From Gracilibacillus salinarum (GTDB taxonomy: Bacteria > Bacillota > Bacilli > Bacillales > Amphibacillaceae): DNA of 64,000 bases. The translations under genes were made by a program, and so were the position numbers. How positions within the stretch are numbered: the first letter of the stretch is position 1; each line of letters opens with the position of its first letter. The stretch covers positions 1,364,001 to 1,428,000 of the forward strand of contig NZ_CP095071.1 of the NCBI RefSeq assembly GCF_022919575.1, given 5' to 3'. The notes under the pieces are model-generated. The model saw only the letters and a program-made list of their open reading frames with translations. It did no database searches and was not told the origin of the DNA. Of this stretch, positions 27,252-35,330 are shown piece after piece.

Positions 27252-27869
27252 TCAGGAGCTCAAATGCTCCATTACATTTTCTTGCGTAACTTCCCATTGA
27301 TCGTTGATATATTCTAATTGATGAATACTTGTATAAAATATTGGAAAAGACTTATTTTTATTAGTCCATTCTTTTTCATTTAACAAGTGATAAATGATGT
27401 TTATCACTCCACCATGTGTCACAATTAAGACGTTTTCCTTGTGATTTTTTTCTAACTGTTCTTCGCATGTCTCGTTAAATGCTTGTTTTATTCGGTTAAA
27501 GAATTCAATAGGACTTTCTCCACCGGGGTACCTTTCATCCATCCTTAAGCTCTTAAAATACAAGCCTGGGTATTTCTCACCGGCTTCTATATTGGATATT
27601 CCTGCTAAATCGCCATTGTTCATTTCACGCCATTCTTCGGCGTGTTCAACAGGTAACGGCAAACTCTCCACGATATTTGCTGCAGTTTCTCTTGCTCTTG
27701 TTAAATCACTCGATATGATTCGATCTATTTGGAAGTGCTTCTGATTTTCATGTAAGTATTTTCCTATTTTTGTAGCCTGTTGGATTCCTTCGTTAATCAA
27801 TCCTTTTTGACTCCAACCACCACGAAAGCTTTCATCATCTTTTGCATGACGCACTAAATAGATGGCCAC
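27252..27869 (-). CDS. Histidine phosphatase family protein
   Basis: A 205-residue phosphoglycerate-mutase-like phosphatase. The phosphorylated histidine is in LVRHAKDD (residue 8), the arginine in LTRARETAANI near 60, the acid in REMNNGDLAG near 85 and the second histidine in VTHGGVINIIYHLL near 152. All catalytic parts are present. Substrates in this family range from sugar phosphates to nucleotides, and the sequence does not decide. ATG follows GAGGGG. Confidence 0.9.
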   Translation of the reverse strand: MAIYLVRHAKDDESFRGGWSQKGLINEGIQQATKIGKYLHENQKHFQIDRIISSDLTRARETAANIVESLPLPVEHAEEWREMNNGDLAGISNIEAGEKYPGLYFKSLRMDERYPGGESPIEFFNRIKQAFNETCEEQLEKNHKENVLIVTHGGVINIIYHLLNEKEWTNKNKSFPIFYTSIHQLEYINDQWEVTQENVMEHLSS

Positions 27870-27948
27870 AATCGTTCCCCTCTCTTTATAAAAGTTAAAG
27901 CATAAATAAGGCCTATTACTATCAAAAAGGTTATTCCAACAGACAAAC

Positions 27949-28436
27949 TTATCTTCGCTTCTCTAATAGCTTTGTTTTTGTGAAGATAAAATGTAAGACA
28001 AAATAAAAGATAAGGAAGTTGAATATTATTCCTACATCCATACTTACATCGCTATCTGATAGCAGATTCGTAGCAAGAAAGCTTGATCCGCCTTCACTTC
28101 GAACCGTTAAAAAGGAAATAGGGAATCCATATGAATAAACAAAAACATTAGAGTAATGATGGGCTGGAGATAAGTCAGGAATAAACATTGCTAATAAAAC
28201 GACTAAACCGAGGGAAAGCCAAAGTATAGATTTCTTAAAATAACCCTTAGCCCAACCTTTTTTTGATAGAGAAATAACAGTAAAACAAAAGATCCAATTG
28301 TCGCAACCCAACTATAATAACGTTCTGCATTTTCTCCTATCATCGGGTACAATAACATGTAGGAAATGAAGCTTAAAACAGTTCCAAACAAAACTAACAA
28401 CAAAGCAAATCGAAACGTTTCTAAAGTTATTTTCAC
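27949..28436 (-). pseudogene. Membrane protein gene split at an A7 tract
   Basis: Two overlapping minus-strand frames join into one membrane protein of about 160 residues: MKITLETFRFALLLVLFG to VLLLFLYQKK, then GWAKGYFKKSILWLSLGL to FTKTKLLEKRR. The junction is the A7 run (plus-strand T7, 28258-28264); one extra A would restore a single frame with four to five helices. The gene starts after GGAGGAG. It may be a frameshifted pseudogene, a slippage-controlled gene or a sequencing error. Family not recognised. Confidence 0.6.
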
Positions 28437-28498
28437 GTAGTCTCCTCCTTGTCATATTTGGTATTACATGTAGCTAATTGATCATCCAATTCTATGAA

Positions 28499-28547
28499 AA
28501 CTTGTATAAGAGTTTAAAATGGACAGCTTTATTTGAACTTATACAAG
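28499..28547. repeat. Inverted repeat between decayed genes
   Basis: ACTTGTATAAG and CTTATACAAGT are exact reverse complements separated by about 27 bases. Just right of it AGTACTTTTTAAAAT occurs twice (28548 and 28581). It could be a terminator of the pseudogene upstream or an operator for the membrane gene; no further evidence. Confidence 0.35.
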
Positions 28548-28622
28548 TACTTTTTAAAATTCATCAGTATTTCTAAACTTATAGTACTTTTTAAAATAGT
28601 GATTTTTTGCACATCTATCGGT

Positions 28623-28801
28623 TCATAAATCACTATTTCCAGCTACTTCAGCTATATGGTATTTTTCCTTTAGTTGCATTAATTCTTTATTGTTGACTGG
28701 TTCGAATAGAAATCTATTTTTGTGTTATCTTGACTATCAAATGCAGCTAAATGTAATAATCCCTTATAATAGGAACGAAATTCTGGAAGGTAACCGAACA
28801 T
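28623..28801 (-). pseudogene. Truncated and frameshifted fragment, perhaps of a transglutaminase-like protein
   Basis: ATG 28801 has AAGGGTG before it and begins MFGYLPEFRSYYKGLLHLAA, but the frame closes after 40 codons. Adding one A in the A5 tract (28717-28721) continues it as FLFEPVNNKELMQLKEKYHI and AEVAGNSDL before TGA at 28623. The end resembles the start of bacterial transglutaminase-like domains (EKYxxxxIAGNGD), after which the catalytic part is missing. So it is both shifted and truncated. It is coupled to the GNAT gene just upstream. Confidence 0.5.
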
Positions 28802-28805
28802 GATG

Positions 28806-29372
28806 TCACCCTTTCCGCAAATGATCAGACAGTGCGCTCCACTCTTCTTTTAAAAGACCATAGACAACCCGGTCGCGATATTCACCATTTATATATTCAT
28901 AGTCTCGAATAATTCCCTCTTGTTGAAAACCAAGTCGTTCCGGTATCGCTCTAATCTTTTCATTTGTTCTAGCTGCATTTATCTCCACTTTATTCAAGTC
29001 AAGATTATGGAATGCATGGAGAATAAAGCGAGAAACAGCCTTTGTTGCTAAACCTTTACCTTTAAAATTATCACCTAACCAATAGCCAATTTCGGTTTTT
29101 CTAGTATTCCAATCCATGTATAAGAAACCGATGGAACCAGCCATTTTTTCTTTATGCCAAATCCCAGCCCAGTAGCCATTATTCTCTGTTAATCGCTTCA
29201 ACGATTTTTCAATAAATATTTTCGAATCTTCTATTTTGTTCGTTTTCTTAGGAAAAGCAAGCCATTCTCCTATACTATCACGACTCTCGTCTACTAATTG
29301 ATATAATTCTGCAGCATGTCTTGGCTCCAAAATAGCAAGATGACTTTCTGCGTCGATAGCTGATTTAAACAT
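28806..29372 (-). CDS. GNAT acetyltransferase of the RimJ/RimL type
   Basis: A 188-residue GNAT enzyme with GYWLGDNFKGKGLATKAVSR near residue 100 and the end block IRAIPERLGFQQEGIIRDYE, as in ribosomal-protein acetyltransferases. It resembles the gene at 2061-2609 in layout. Acetyl-CoA is the donor; the acceptor is unknown. It lies 19 bases downstream of the NIPSNAP-like gene and directly precedes a decayed fragment. Confidence 0.85.
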   Translation of the reverse strand: MFKSAIDAESHLAILEPRHAAELYQLVDESRDSIGEWLAFPKKTNKIEDSKIFIEKSLKRLTENNGYWAGIWHKEKMAGSIGFLYMDWNTRKTEIGYWLGDNFKGKGLATKAVSRFILHAFHNLDLNKVEINAARTNEKIRAIPERLGFQQEGIIRDYEYINGEYRDRVVYGLLKEEWSALSDHLRKG

Positions 29373-29391
29373 TGCTATTCCCCTTCCTGAC

Positions 29392-29739
29392 CTATGATTT
29401 ATCTACTGGGACTGTTGTTTTCAAGAAGTCTTGATCAATCTTATAAAATAATTCTTTGAGATTATATTTCCGTCCCATTTTTTCAAACCATTGCTGAACG
29501 CGCTTAACGTGCTGGTCGTCACCTTTCACTTTGCTTTCAATCTGTTCATAGTCCTCGAAGCTGCTATATTCCCATATCGCAAAAATCTCGATGACTCCAT
29601 CCTTATCTTCCGTCATCCATCTGCCAACTAATCGCGCACCATATTTAAGCTGGGTCGGTAAAAGGGTTTTGTTAAAATGTTCGTTAAAATCTTTAACAAT
29701 AGATGGATCGACATGGTACATTTTTCTACGATAAATCAT
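29392..29739 (-). CDS. NIPSNAP family protein (dimeric alpha-beta barrel)
   Basis: A 115-residue protein opening MIYRRKMYHVDPSIVKDF, followed by GARLVGRWMTEDKDGVIEIFAIWEYSSFEDYEQI, the ferredoxin-like pattern of NIPSNAP proteins. Members bind small ligands or act as monooxygenase-like folds; the function is not known here. It starts at ATG 29739 after GGAAGGG and is followed closely by a GNAT gene. Confidence 0.75.
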   Translation of the reverse strand: MIYRRKMYHVDPSIVKDFNEHFNKTLLPTQLKYGARLVGRWMTEDKDGVIEIFAIWEYSSFEDYEQIESKVKGDDQHVKRVQQWFEKMGRKYNLKELFYKIDQDFLKTTVPVDKS

Positions 29740-29835
29740 TGAGATCAGTTCCCTTCCTTTTATGAAATCGCCGCTAAAGTTAATCGCTTACAACAAGATT
29801 CAATCTAGGATTTTCTCTTAATATCATCCTTTAAT

Positions 29836-29961
29836 CTAGCTGCACTGGCTGATTATTGCAGAAAACCTCTTTTCCAGCTTACATTTATTAGCCGTATAAC
29901 CTAACTGCTCTATTAATGGTACAATATTCAGAATATCCTGCAAGCTAAATTGACGTATCAA
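29836..29961 (-). pseudogene. Truncated GNAT fragment downstream of the MFS gene
   Basis: The minus strand reads LIRQFSLQDILNIVPLIEQL followed by GYTANKCKLEKRFSAIISQ and a stop at 29836. This is the usual first 40 residues of a GNAT acetyltransferase (helix 1 and 2 with IVPLIEQLGY). The TTG start at 29961 has AGGAGGAAGGG before it, so translation may still occur. The catalytic part is absent. It would have been the second gene of the MFS transcript. Confidence 0.5.
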
Positions 29962-29975
29962 GAATACCCTTCCTC

Positions 29976-31199
29976 CTACGCTGTTTTTCTCTTTGTAATC
30001 TGTATAAATCCTTCGTGTTTTGATTGTCTAAATGCAAATATAATGGCTGCCACTACAGGCAAGAGAAGTGCAATGTAGACCATATTTGCACCATATGTAC
30101 TTGCTATCCATCCAAGTATAGGTCCACTAATGACGACAGACCCTTGATTACATATCATGCGATAACTGGACATTCTTCCATGGAATGCTTTATCTGTCGC
30201 AATTTGCTGAACCGATTGAAGCAAAACACGTATCCATGTCGTCCCAATACCAATAAGCAGCGCCCCTGCAAAAGCAAAAAACAGAGAAGGTGCCGAACCT
30301 ATAGCTAATAAGCCAATTATCACCACTAGTAATGAACTGACAGATAAATAGTTTTTACTTTTGTTCCACCACCAGGTACCTAACAGCCCCGCTATGACAC
30401 CACCAATAGAAACAAATGCATCAAGCAAACCATAAATTTGTGCTGATTGGTTTAAATACTCTATCGTGTAAGGCGACAAGAAAGCGATACATGTATGAAA
30501 AACTAATTGACCAATAAACATGACTCCGAATAATTGAAGTAATAAACGGTTACTTCTTAAATAACGGAAGCCTTCAGTAAAATCAGATTTAATCGATTTT
30601 TTGGCAGTGTACTTATTGTTCTGGATTCCTCTTATACCAAACAATGCAATGCTGGCAACTAGAAAAGCAACACAAACGATCCCAATAGCAGCAATCTCTG
30701 AAAGAAATCCGATAATTACCCCACCAAGCGAAGAACCTATTAACCCGCCAATGATAGCGGCTGTACTCGTTTGTGAAAAAACTTTTGGCAACCGTTCCTT
30801 CGTAAAGTTTTCGGCAATGAACGCTTGCATAGCTGGACGGAACAGAGATCCAGTCAGCTGGATAACCATATGGGTTAACATAATAACGAGTGCTGTCAAC
30901 CATCCTCCCCATATAATAAAAGCCATACTACATAAAGTGAGAAAACTAACCCAGCTTGAACAAAGCGTTAGTAAACGCCGATCAAAACGGTCAACAATCA
31001 CACCAAATAGTAAGTTCATCACTAATCCCGGCAAGAACCCCACACTCACTAATAGACCAGTATAAAATGCTTCTCCCGTCAATTCTATTAAGAGCCAAGT
31101 AACCATCACAAAATACATATAACGTCCAAACTCGGAACAAAAAAATATAATCCAAATAAGGTTAAGGTTACGGATAAAACCACCACCCGGGAATTCCAA
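29976..31199 (-). CDS. MFS efflux transporter
   Basis: A 407-residue, 12-helix major facilitator protein of the MFS_3/enterobactin-exporter-like group. The loop 2-3 motif GVIVDRFDRRLLTL near residue 62, LTGSLFRPAMQAFIAENF near 115, and a typical mid-loop and RMSSYRMICNQGSV near 340 are visible. It probably exports a small molecule or drug by proton exchange. The start is uncertain: TTG 31199 has no good ribosome site, yet helix 1 begins only 12 residues later, so the true start must be at or upstream of it. Confidence 0.85.
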   Translation of the reverse strand: MEFPGGGFIRNLNLIWIIFFCSEFGRYMYFVMVTWLLIELTGEAFYTGLLVSVGFLPGLVMNLLFGVIVDRFDRRLLTLCSSWVSFLTLCSMAFIIWGGWLTALVIMLTHMVIQLTGSLFRPAMQAFIAENFTKERLPKVFSQTSTAAIIGGLIGSSLGGVIIGFLSEIAAIGIVCVAFLVASIALFGIRGIQNNKYTAKKSIKSDFTEGFRYLRSNRLLLQLFGVMFIGQLVFHTCIAFLSPYTIEYLNQSAQIYGLLDAFVSIGGVIAGLLGTWWWNKSKNYLSVSSLLVVIIGLLAIGSAPSLFFAFAGALLIGIGTTWIRVLLQSVQQIATDKAFHGRMSSYRMICNQGSVVISGPILGWIASTYGANMVYIALLLPVVAAIIFAFRQSKHEGFIQITKRKTA

Positions 31200-31328
31200 T
31201 GTACTAGAATGATTCGTTTGTTTAATAAAAGCCTTATTAAAGCAGAGCTATTTTCCTTACATACGTATCTTTTACATTATTTTACCATAAAAAGCATAAT
31301 TGCACAGAAAAAATATCGAAAAGTAATG

Positions 31329-31361
31329 TTTGACTATTTGTATACATATGTATACAATGTA
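31329..31361 (+). promoter_or_regulatory. Promoter with overlapping 16-bp palindromic operator
   Basis: TTGACT and TACAAT are spaced by 17 bases. The perfect palindrome GTATACATATGTATAC (31340-31355) fills the spacer and overlaps the -10. This layout suits a dimeric repressor blocking the promoter of the two genes that follow. Confidence 0.65.
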
Positions 31362-31387
31362 ATTAATTAATGCAAAGGAGCATCTAT

Positions 31388-31666
31388 ATGAAAGATAAAA
31401 GATTTGATGACGACCACATGCATCATCACAAAGGACGTGGTGCCAAAACATTTCGTCGCGGTAAAGCGCTTGCTTTTCTTGAGCGCCTAGAGCAAAAAAG
31501 ATCCACTATCCAGCATCAATTGGAGCAGCCGGAATATCAATCCATTCAGCAAATATTAGTTGGAGAGTTAAAGGCAATCGACATGGTGACAGATGAATTT
31601 AAGCAATTATTTAAGCTCGATGAAATAGAAGATAAAAAGGAGCGAGTGAATCATGAAGAAAATTAA
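31388..31666 (+). CDS. Small conserved bacillar protein
   Basis: A 92-residue protein with a histidine-rich start (MHHHKGRG) and GAKTFRRGKALAFLERLEQK, then LEQPEYQSIQQILVGELKAIDMVTDEF. I recall similar small proteins in bacilli, often misnamed as 2-keto-3-deoxygluconate kinase; no function is established. The compact helical pattern with the RRG-hydrophobic start faintly resembles PadR-type helices. ATG 31388 follows AAAGGAG. It overlaps the O-methyltransferase gene by 14 bases, so the two are co-translated. Confidence 0.65.
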   Translation: MKDKRFDDDHMHHHKGRGAKTFRRGKALAFLERLEQKRSTIQHQLEQPEYQSIQQILVGELKAIDMVTDEFKQLFKLDEIEDKKERVNHEEN

Positions 31667-32288
31667 TCAGTATATTGACGAAGTGTTCCAGACAGAGGAC
31701 GAGTTATTAGAAGAAGTACTGCAATCTATTAAAGAAAACGGGATGCCGAATATTTCTGTCTCACCTTCTTCAGGAAAATTATTATCGATGCTCGTCAGCA
31801 TTTCAGGTGCTAAAAATATATTGGAAATTGGAGCACTTGGTGGATACAGCGGGATTTGTCTTGCCAGAGGTTTCGGTGAGGATGGCTCGCTTACTTCGTT
31901 GGAATTAGAACAGAAGTATGCAGACCTTGCAAAACAAAACCTAACAAAAGCAGGGTTTGGTGAACAGGTAAATTATCTGACAGGACCTGCACTGGAAAGC
32001 TTAGAAGTACTTGTTCAACAGAATAAACGCTATGATTTTTTCTTTATTGATGCGGATAAAGGTAACTATCCGAATTATCTGGAGAACTGTATAAAGCTGG
32101 CATCTCCAAATGCTGTTATTGCCATTGATAATGTACTGGCTAGAGGGAGTGTTGCAGATAAAGATGCAGAACCGAAACGGTATACAAGCATGATGCAAGA
32201 GTTCAATCAACACGTGGCCAACCACCCTGAATTAGAAGCGGTTATCGTTCCTATTGGTGATGGTATTACTGTAGCTCGGGTAAAATAA
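31653..32288 (+). CDS. SAM-dependent O-methyltransferase (caffeoyl-CoA OMT-like, YrrM type)
   Basis: A 211-residue class I methyltransferase of family 3. The SAM motif ILEIGALGGYSGICLARG is near residue 57, the metal-binding acids lie in FFIDADKGNYPNYL near 133 and AIDNVLARGSV near 162, all as in caffeoyl-CoA or catechol O-methyltransferases. The acceptor is a hydroxyl compound not identifiable here. The start overlaps the preceding small gene; AAAAGGAG is about 11 bases upstream. The pair is controlled by the palindromic promoter at 31329 and ends at a strong terminator. Confidence 0.9.
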   Translation: MKKINQYIDEVFQTEDELLEEVLQSIKENGMPNISVSPSSGKLLSMLVSISGAKNILEIGALGGYSGICLARGFGEDGSLTSLELEQKYADLAKQNLTKAGFGEQVNYLTGPALESLEVLVQQNKRYDFFFIDADKGNYPNYLENCIKLASPNAVIAIDNVLARGSVADKDAEPKRYTSMMQEFNQHVANHPELEAVIVPIGDGITVARVK

Positions 32289-32293
32289 AAAAC

Positions 32294-32346
32294 AATGACA
32301 AAACAGACGCTAGGATTTAGGTCAAAGCGTCTGTTTTGTCATTTTT
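32294..32346 (+). terminator. Strong intrinsic terminator of the O-methyltransferase operon
   Basis: ATGACAAAACAGACGCT pairs with AGCGTCTGTTTTGTCAT over 17 bp with a 14-base loop, followed by TTTT. Confidence 0.9.
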
Positions 32347-32432
32347 GATTCGTAGTATGGATATACTGCGCAGCAACTGGATTTGTTTGTAATCTTGCTT
32401 TTTAAACATTAGCGACCCGTTAATTGAATAAG

Positions 32433-32690
32433 TCAATTAGTAAATAAAAACGCATCAAAAAATATCCAAATTGAGAGACCTGATAGTATAATCATGACTC
32501 CTACTCCGTTACCAACTCTCTTTTCGTTAAGCTTTAACTTGTCGAATAAAATCCATCCTAACAACATTAAAGGGATAGGACCTATTATATATTGCCACAT
32601 TCCTAAAGATTCGAACAATTCAAAATAGTTAAAAGCAAGAAGTAAAAACATAATGAACATAAATAATGGAAACTCTAACCTCATAGTCAT
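32433..32690 (-). CDS. Small three-helix membrane protein
   Basis: An 85-residue protein with helices at about residues 6-22, 32-49 and 61-80. AGGGGGG lies before the ATG. No family recognised. It is separated from the MFS gene upstream by a terminator, so it is transcribed alone from the 32691-32937 stretch, in which no further gene is seen. Confidence 0.55.
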   Translation of the reverse strand: MTMRLEFPLFMFIMFLLLAFNYFELFESLGMWQYIIGPIPLMLLGWILFDKLKLNEKRVGNGVGVMIILSGLSIWIFFDAFLFTN

Positions 32691-32937
32691 TGTTATTCCC
32701 CCCCTAGCAAATCTTAAATAAAATTCTATTCAATATTCCTGCTTCTTTACTTCAACAGAGGAAAACGAATAGATACAACTGGAATTTCTGACCTGGGCTA
32801 AAAAAAATAATTTTGTGTCCTCTAATTGCGAACATTTATTATTTTGTAATAATAAAATAAAACTATCTCAATCCTATTAACCTTTAGATAAGGTTAGTAT
32901 TCTTCTAAAAGAGGATTTGTTCATACATACTTGCTTT

Positions 32938-32985
32938 TAAAAACCCACTAAGACAGGCTTCACTATACATTTTTTAGTGGGGGCT
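32938..32985 (-). terminator. Terminator of the MFS gene at 33017
   Basis: On the minus strand CCCACTAA pairs with TTAGTGGG and is followed by TTTTTA. The stem encloses a loop of about 29 bases. Confidence 0.65.
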
Positions 32986-33016
32986 ATGCCATTACCCCAA
33001 AATTTCGCTAACGCAA

Positions 33017-34273
33017 TCACTTTACTTTCCCTAATGTATTCAAACCTTCTCCACTAACATCATCTTCTCTAAAAAAACTCTTCTTATTCGGTTTCAACAC
33101 CGAAACAGAATAAATAATAGATAAAACCAACATAACAAGCGCCAACGTAACAATTGTTAGTCGTAAGGAAAAAAGATCTGCAGTAACCCCGATAACAAAA
33201 AGAAAGATAACCTGCATCGCACTTTGGATTAGCTGATAAATACTCGTAACCCTGCCCATGATATCAATAGAGACATTATTTTGATAAAAAGTCATGATTC
33301 CTGCATTTAAGAACACATTGAAGAAACCTAAGATGACAAAACCACCAACAATCGATGAAAAGGACCATGAAAAAGCATAGATTACATAACCAATCGTCGT
33401 CATGATCAAACCAATCGTAATCATATATCTAAGCGATAATTTGCTTGAGAAAAACGATAATAATAATGCTCCTGCAACAGAACCTACTCCGGTAATACTA
33501 ATTAATAAGCTGTAATCAAATTCGGAAAGACCTACTACTTGCTGAGTAAAAACAACCTCTTGTGCATCCATTGCAAAGGTAAAGATCATCACCATAATAA
33601 AACCAAGATAAACAAACGACACATATTTATTATGCAGCATGAATTTCTGAACGACGGTAAAATCTCGCACCACTTGTGCAATCGTCAATGTCGGTATCGT
33701 TTCTTTATCAATTTTTTCGTGTTCAGGAAGAAATAACAATAAAATCACGGAGATGAAAAAGAATATGGACGTAAGCCATAAGGTTAATTCAACAGATGTT
33801 AGTAATATCAGTGAACCACCAATTGCAGGACCGACTATAAATGCTCCTGAACTCGTAAATGAACTAATCGAGTTAAAACGTTTTCTTTTTTCTGGCGGCA
33901 CAAGAATAGCAATATACGTCATCGAGGACGGATTGAAAAAAGCCTTTGCCACACTTAAGACAACTAAAATACCATAAATCACTGTCATGTTCGGTGCAAA
34001 TGGAATCAGGCAGATGAAAACAGCTCTGACGATGTACGTAACAATCATTACTCTTCTTTTACTCCGATAATCGATAAAACTGCCAGTCCAGAATTTCATG
34101 ACAATATTCGTTAATGGCCCGATGATCCAGAGGCCTGCTACAGCAGTGGCTGAACCAGTAAGTTGAAATACGATAATATTAATGGCAACTAAGTAAATAA
34201 AATCACCGATATTCGAAATACCAATCGAAGACAACAATAATATTGGATCTTTCCAAGATTTGAAACCTTTCAT
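33017..34273 (-). CDS. MFS transporter
   Basis: A 418-residue, 12-helix major facilitator protein of the same broad group as the one at 29976, but with different sequence. The loop 2-3 motif is GSFIDYRSKRRVMIVTYIVR near residue 67, then SMTYIAILVPPEKRKRFNSI near 115 and the later FMVFFLNAG-like helix with GRVTSIYQL near 335. It is a likely drug or metabolite exporter. ATG 34273 is preferred because AGGGGAT precedes it; an in-frame TTG lies two codons earlier. Confidence 0.85.
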   Translation of the reverse strand: MKGFKSWKDPILLLSSIGISNIGDFIYLVAINIIVFQLTGSATAVAGLWIIGPLTNIVMKFWTGSFIDYRSKRRVMIVTYIVRAVFICLIPFAPNMTVIYGILVVLSVAKAFFNPSSMTYIAILVPPEKRKRFNSISSFTSSGAFIVGPAIGGSLILLTSVELTLWLTSIFFFISVILLLFLPEHEKIDKETIPTLTIAQVVRDFTVVQKFMLHNKYVSFVYLGFIMVMIFTFAMDAQEVVFTQQVVGLSEFDYSLLISITGVGSVAGALLLSFFSSKLSLRYMITIGLIMTTIGYVIYAFSWSFSSIVGGFVILGFFNVFLNAGIMTFYQNNVSIDIMGRVTSIYQLIQSAMQVIFLFVIGVTADLFSLRLTIVTLALVMLVLSIIYSVSVLKPNKKSFFREDDVSGEGLNTLGKVK

Positions 34274-34289
34274 AAACAATCCCCTAATA

Positions 34290-34692
34290 GAACATAATTT
34301 TGGAGTGAAACTTCCGTTAAGATCACCCTTCGCAAACTCAACATATATTCTAACATAAAATTACAATTTTTCAGTTTAGAAACATTAAGATGAGAACCTG
34401 CCAGCAATTAATGCAATCCGCTTTTTCATTATACTTATCGGACATTTCGCTCTTCTTCGCACGCGGTTTTGTCCGATTGAACGCTTCTTTTGGAGGGGGC
34501 TGACTCTATGCGACAACTTTCGCTTTTTCAATCTTAAGCGTAATTCACTGCTTCTCTGTTTTTCACAAAACAAACGCATGCTCTCCATCGAGTCATGCGT
34601 ATTCCTACTGAACTGTTTTATTACTACCGAAATCCCTATTTCACTTTTGAGATGTGGTGATTCAAAATTACTGTTCTGCACCAATTTATCAG
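34290..34692. other. Intergenic stretch with two hairpins
   Basis: No convincing gene. ATCGGACA and TGTCCGAT (34437-34472) form an inverted repeat around a GC-rich loop, and ACGCATG with CATGCGT (34572-34602) forms a minus-strand hairpin followed by TTTGTTTTG that may end the methyltransferase transcript. A 99-codon minus-strand frame here is very arginine- and lysine-rich and lacks a ribosome site, so I do not call it. Confidence 0.4.
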
Positions 34693-35316
34693 TTAATTTT
34701 TCTTACATATTATCATAAGAAAGTTGATAGATGGGGCAGTTTTCTTATGTTTATTTGGCTCGTTTATTTCCGAAACCTCTATCAGCCCATAGTTTCCGAA
34801 ATCCTGTTTAATCGAATCAGTATCATAAAAATACATACTGACACCATCCATTACCTCGAAATAATTCTCAGCTAACTGCTTGCCCTTTCCATACATCGGT
34901 GCTTTTTTCGAAACAGTAGTGAAAACCATATAGCCATTGGGCTTTAACTGATAATAGCAATCTTGAATAAATTTTTCTCTGTCGTGCTTATTCAATAAGT
35001 GAAGCAATCCATAGCAAAAGATCCCGTCATACTTTTTATCATCAAAAGGCATATCGGCTACCGATCCATGAAAAATTGGACTACCAAATCCATTTTGCCT
35101 AGCCAAATCAATCGCTGTTCCCGAAATTTCTATACCTGTTACATTGATGCCGTTATCTGTGAAAATCTTCGCGTTTCTACCATAACCGATACCTGGAACA
35201 AGTATGTCATTCACGTCCTTTTCAAGAAAGAAGTCCTTTGTCCATATGGCAGAGTCTGCAGGTTCAAATCCCCACATTGTTTGTTTTTCCAAAAAGCTGG
35301 ATTCCCAGAATTCCAT
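34693..35316 (-). CDS. Class I SAM-dependent methyltransferase
   Basis: A 207-residue methyltransferase. Motif I reads DILVPGIGYGRNAKIFTDNG near residue 40, motif II VTGIEISGTAIDLA near 62, and the post-motif ADMPFDDKKYDGIFCYGLLHLL near 90. The fold is of the Methyltransf_11/TehB type. The substrate is unknown. It lies 14 bases downstream of the thioredoxin-reductase-like gene and probably shares its transcript, hence perhaps the Rrf2 control. Confidence 0.85.
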   Translation of the reverse strand: MEFWESSFLEKQTMWGFEPADSAIWTKDFFLEKDVNDILVPGIGYGRNAKIFTDNGINVTGIEISGTAIDLARQNGFGSPIFHGSVADMPFDDKKYDGIFCYGLLHLLNKHDREKFIQDCYYQLKPNGYMVFTTVSKKAPMYGKGKQLAENYFEVMDGVSMYFYDTDSIKQDFGNYGLIEVSEINEPNKHKKTAPSINFLMIICKKN

Positions 35317-35330
35317 CCTATCTACCTCCT

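Noticed and set aside
34385..34684. 99-codon minus-strand frame rich in Arg and Lys
   Set aside because: Overlaps two hairpins, has no ribosome site, and the composition looks like translated GC-rich repeat.
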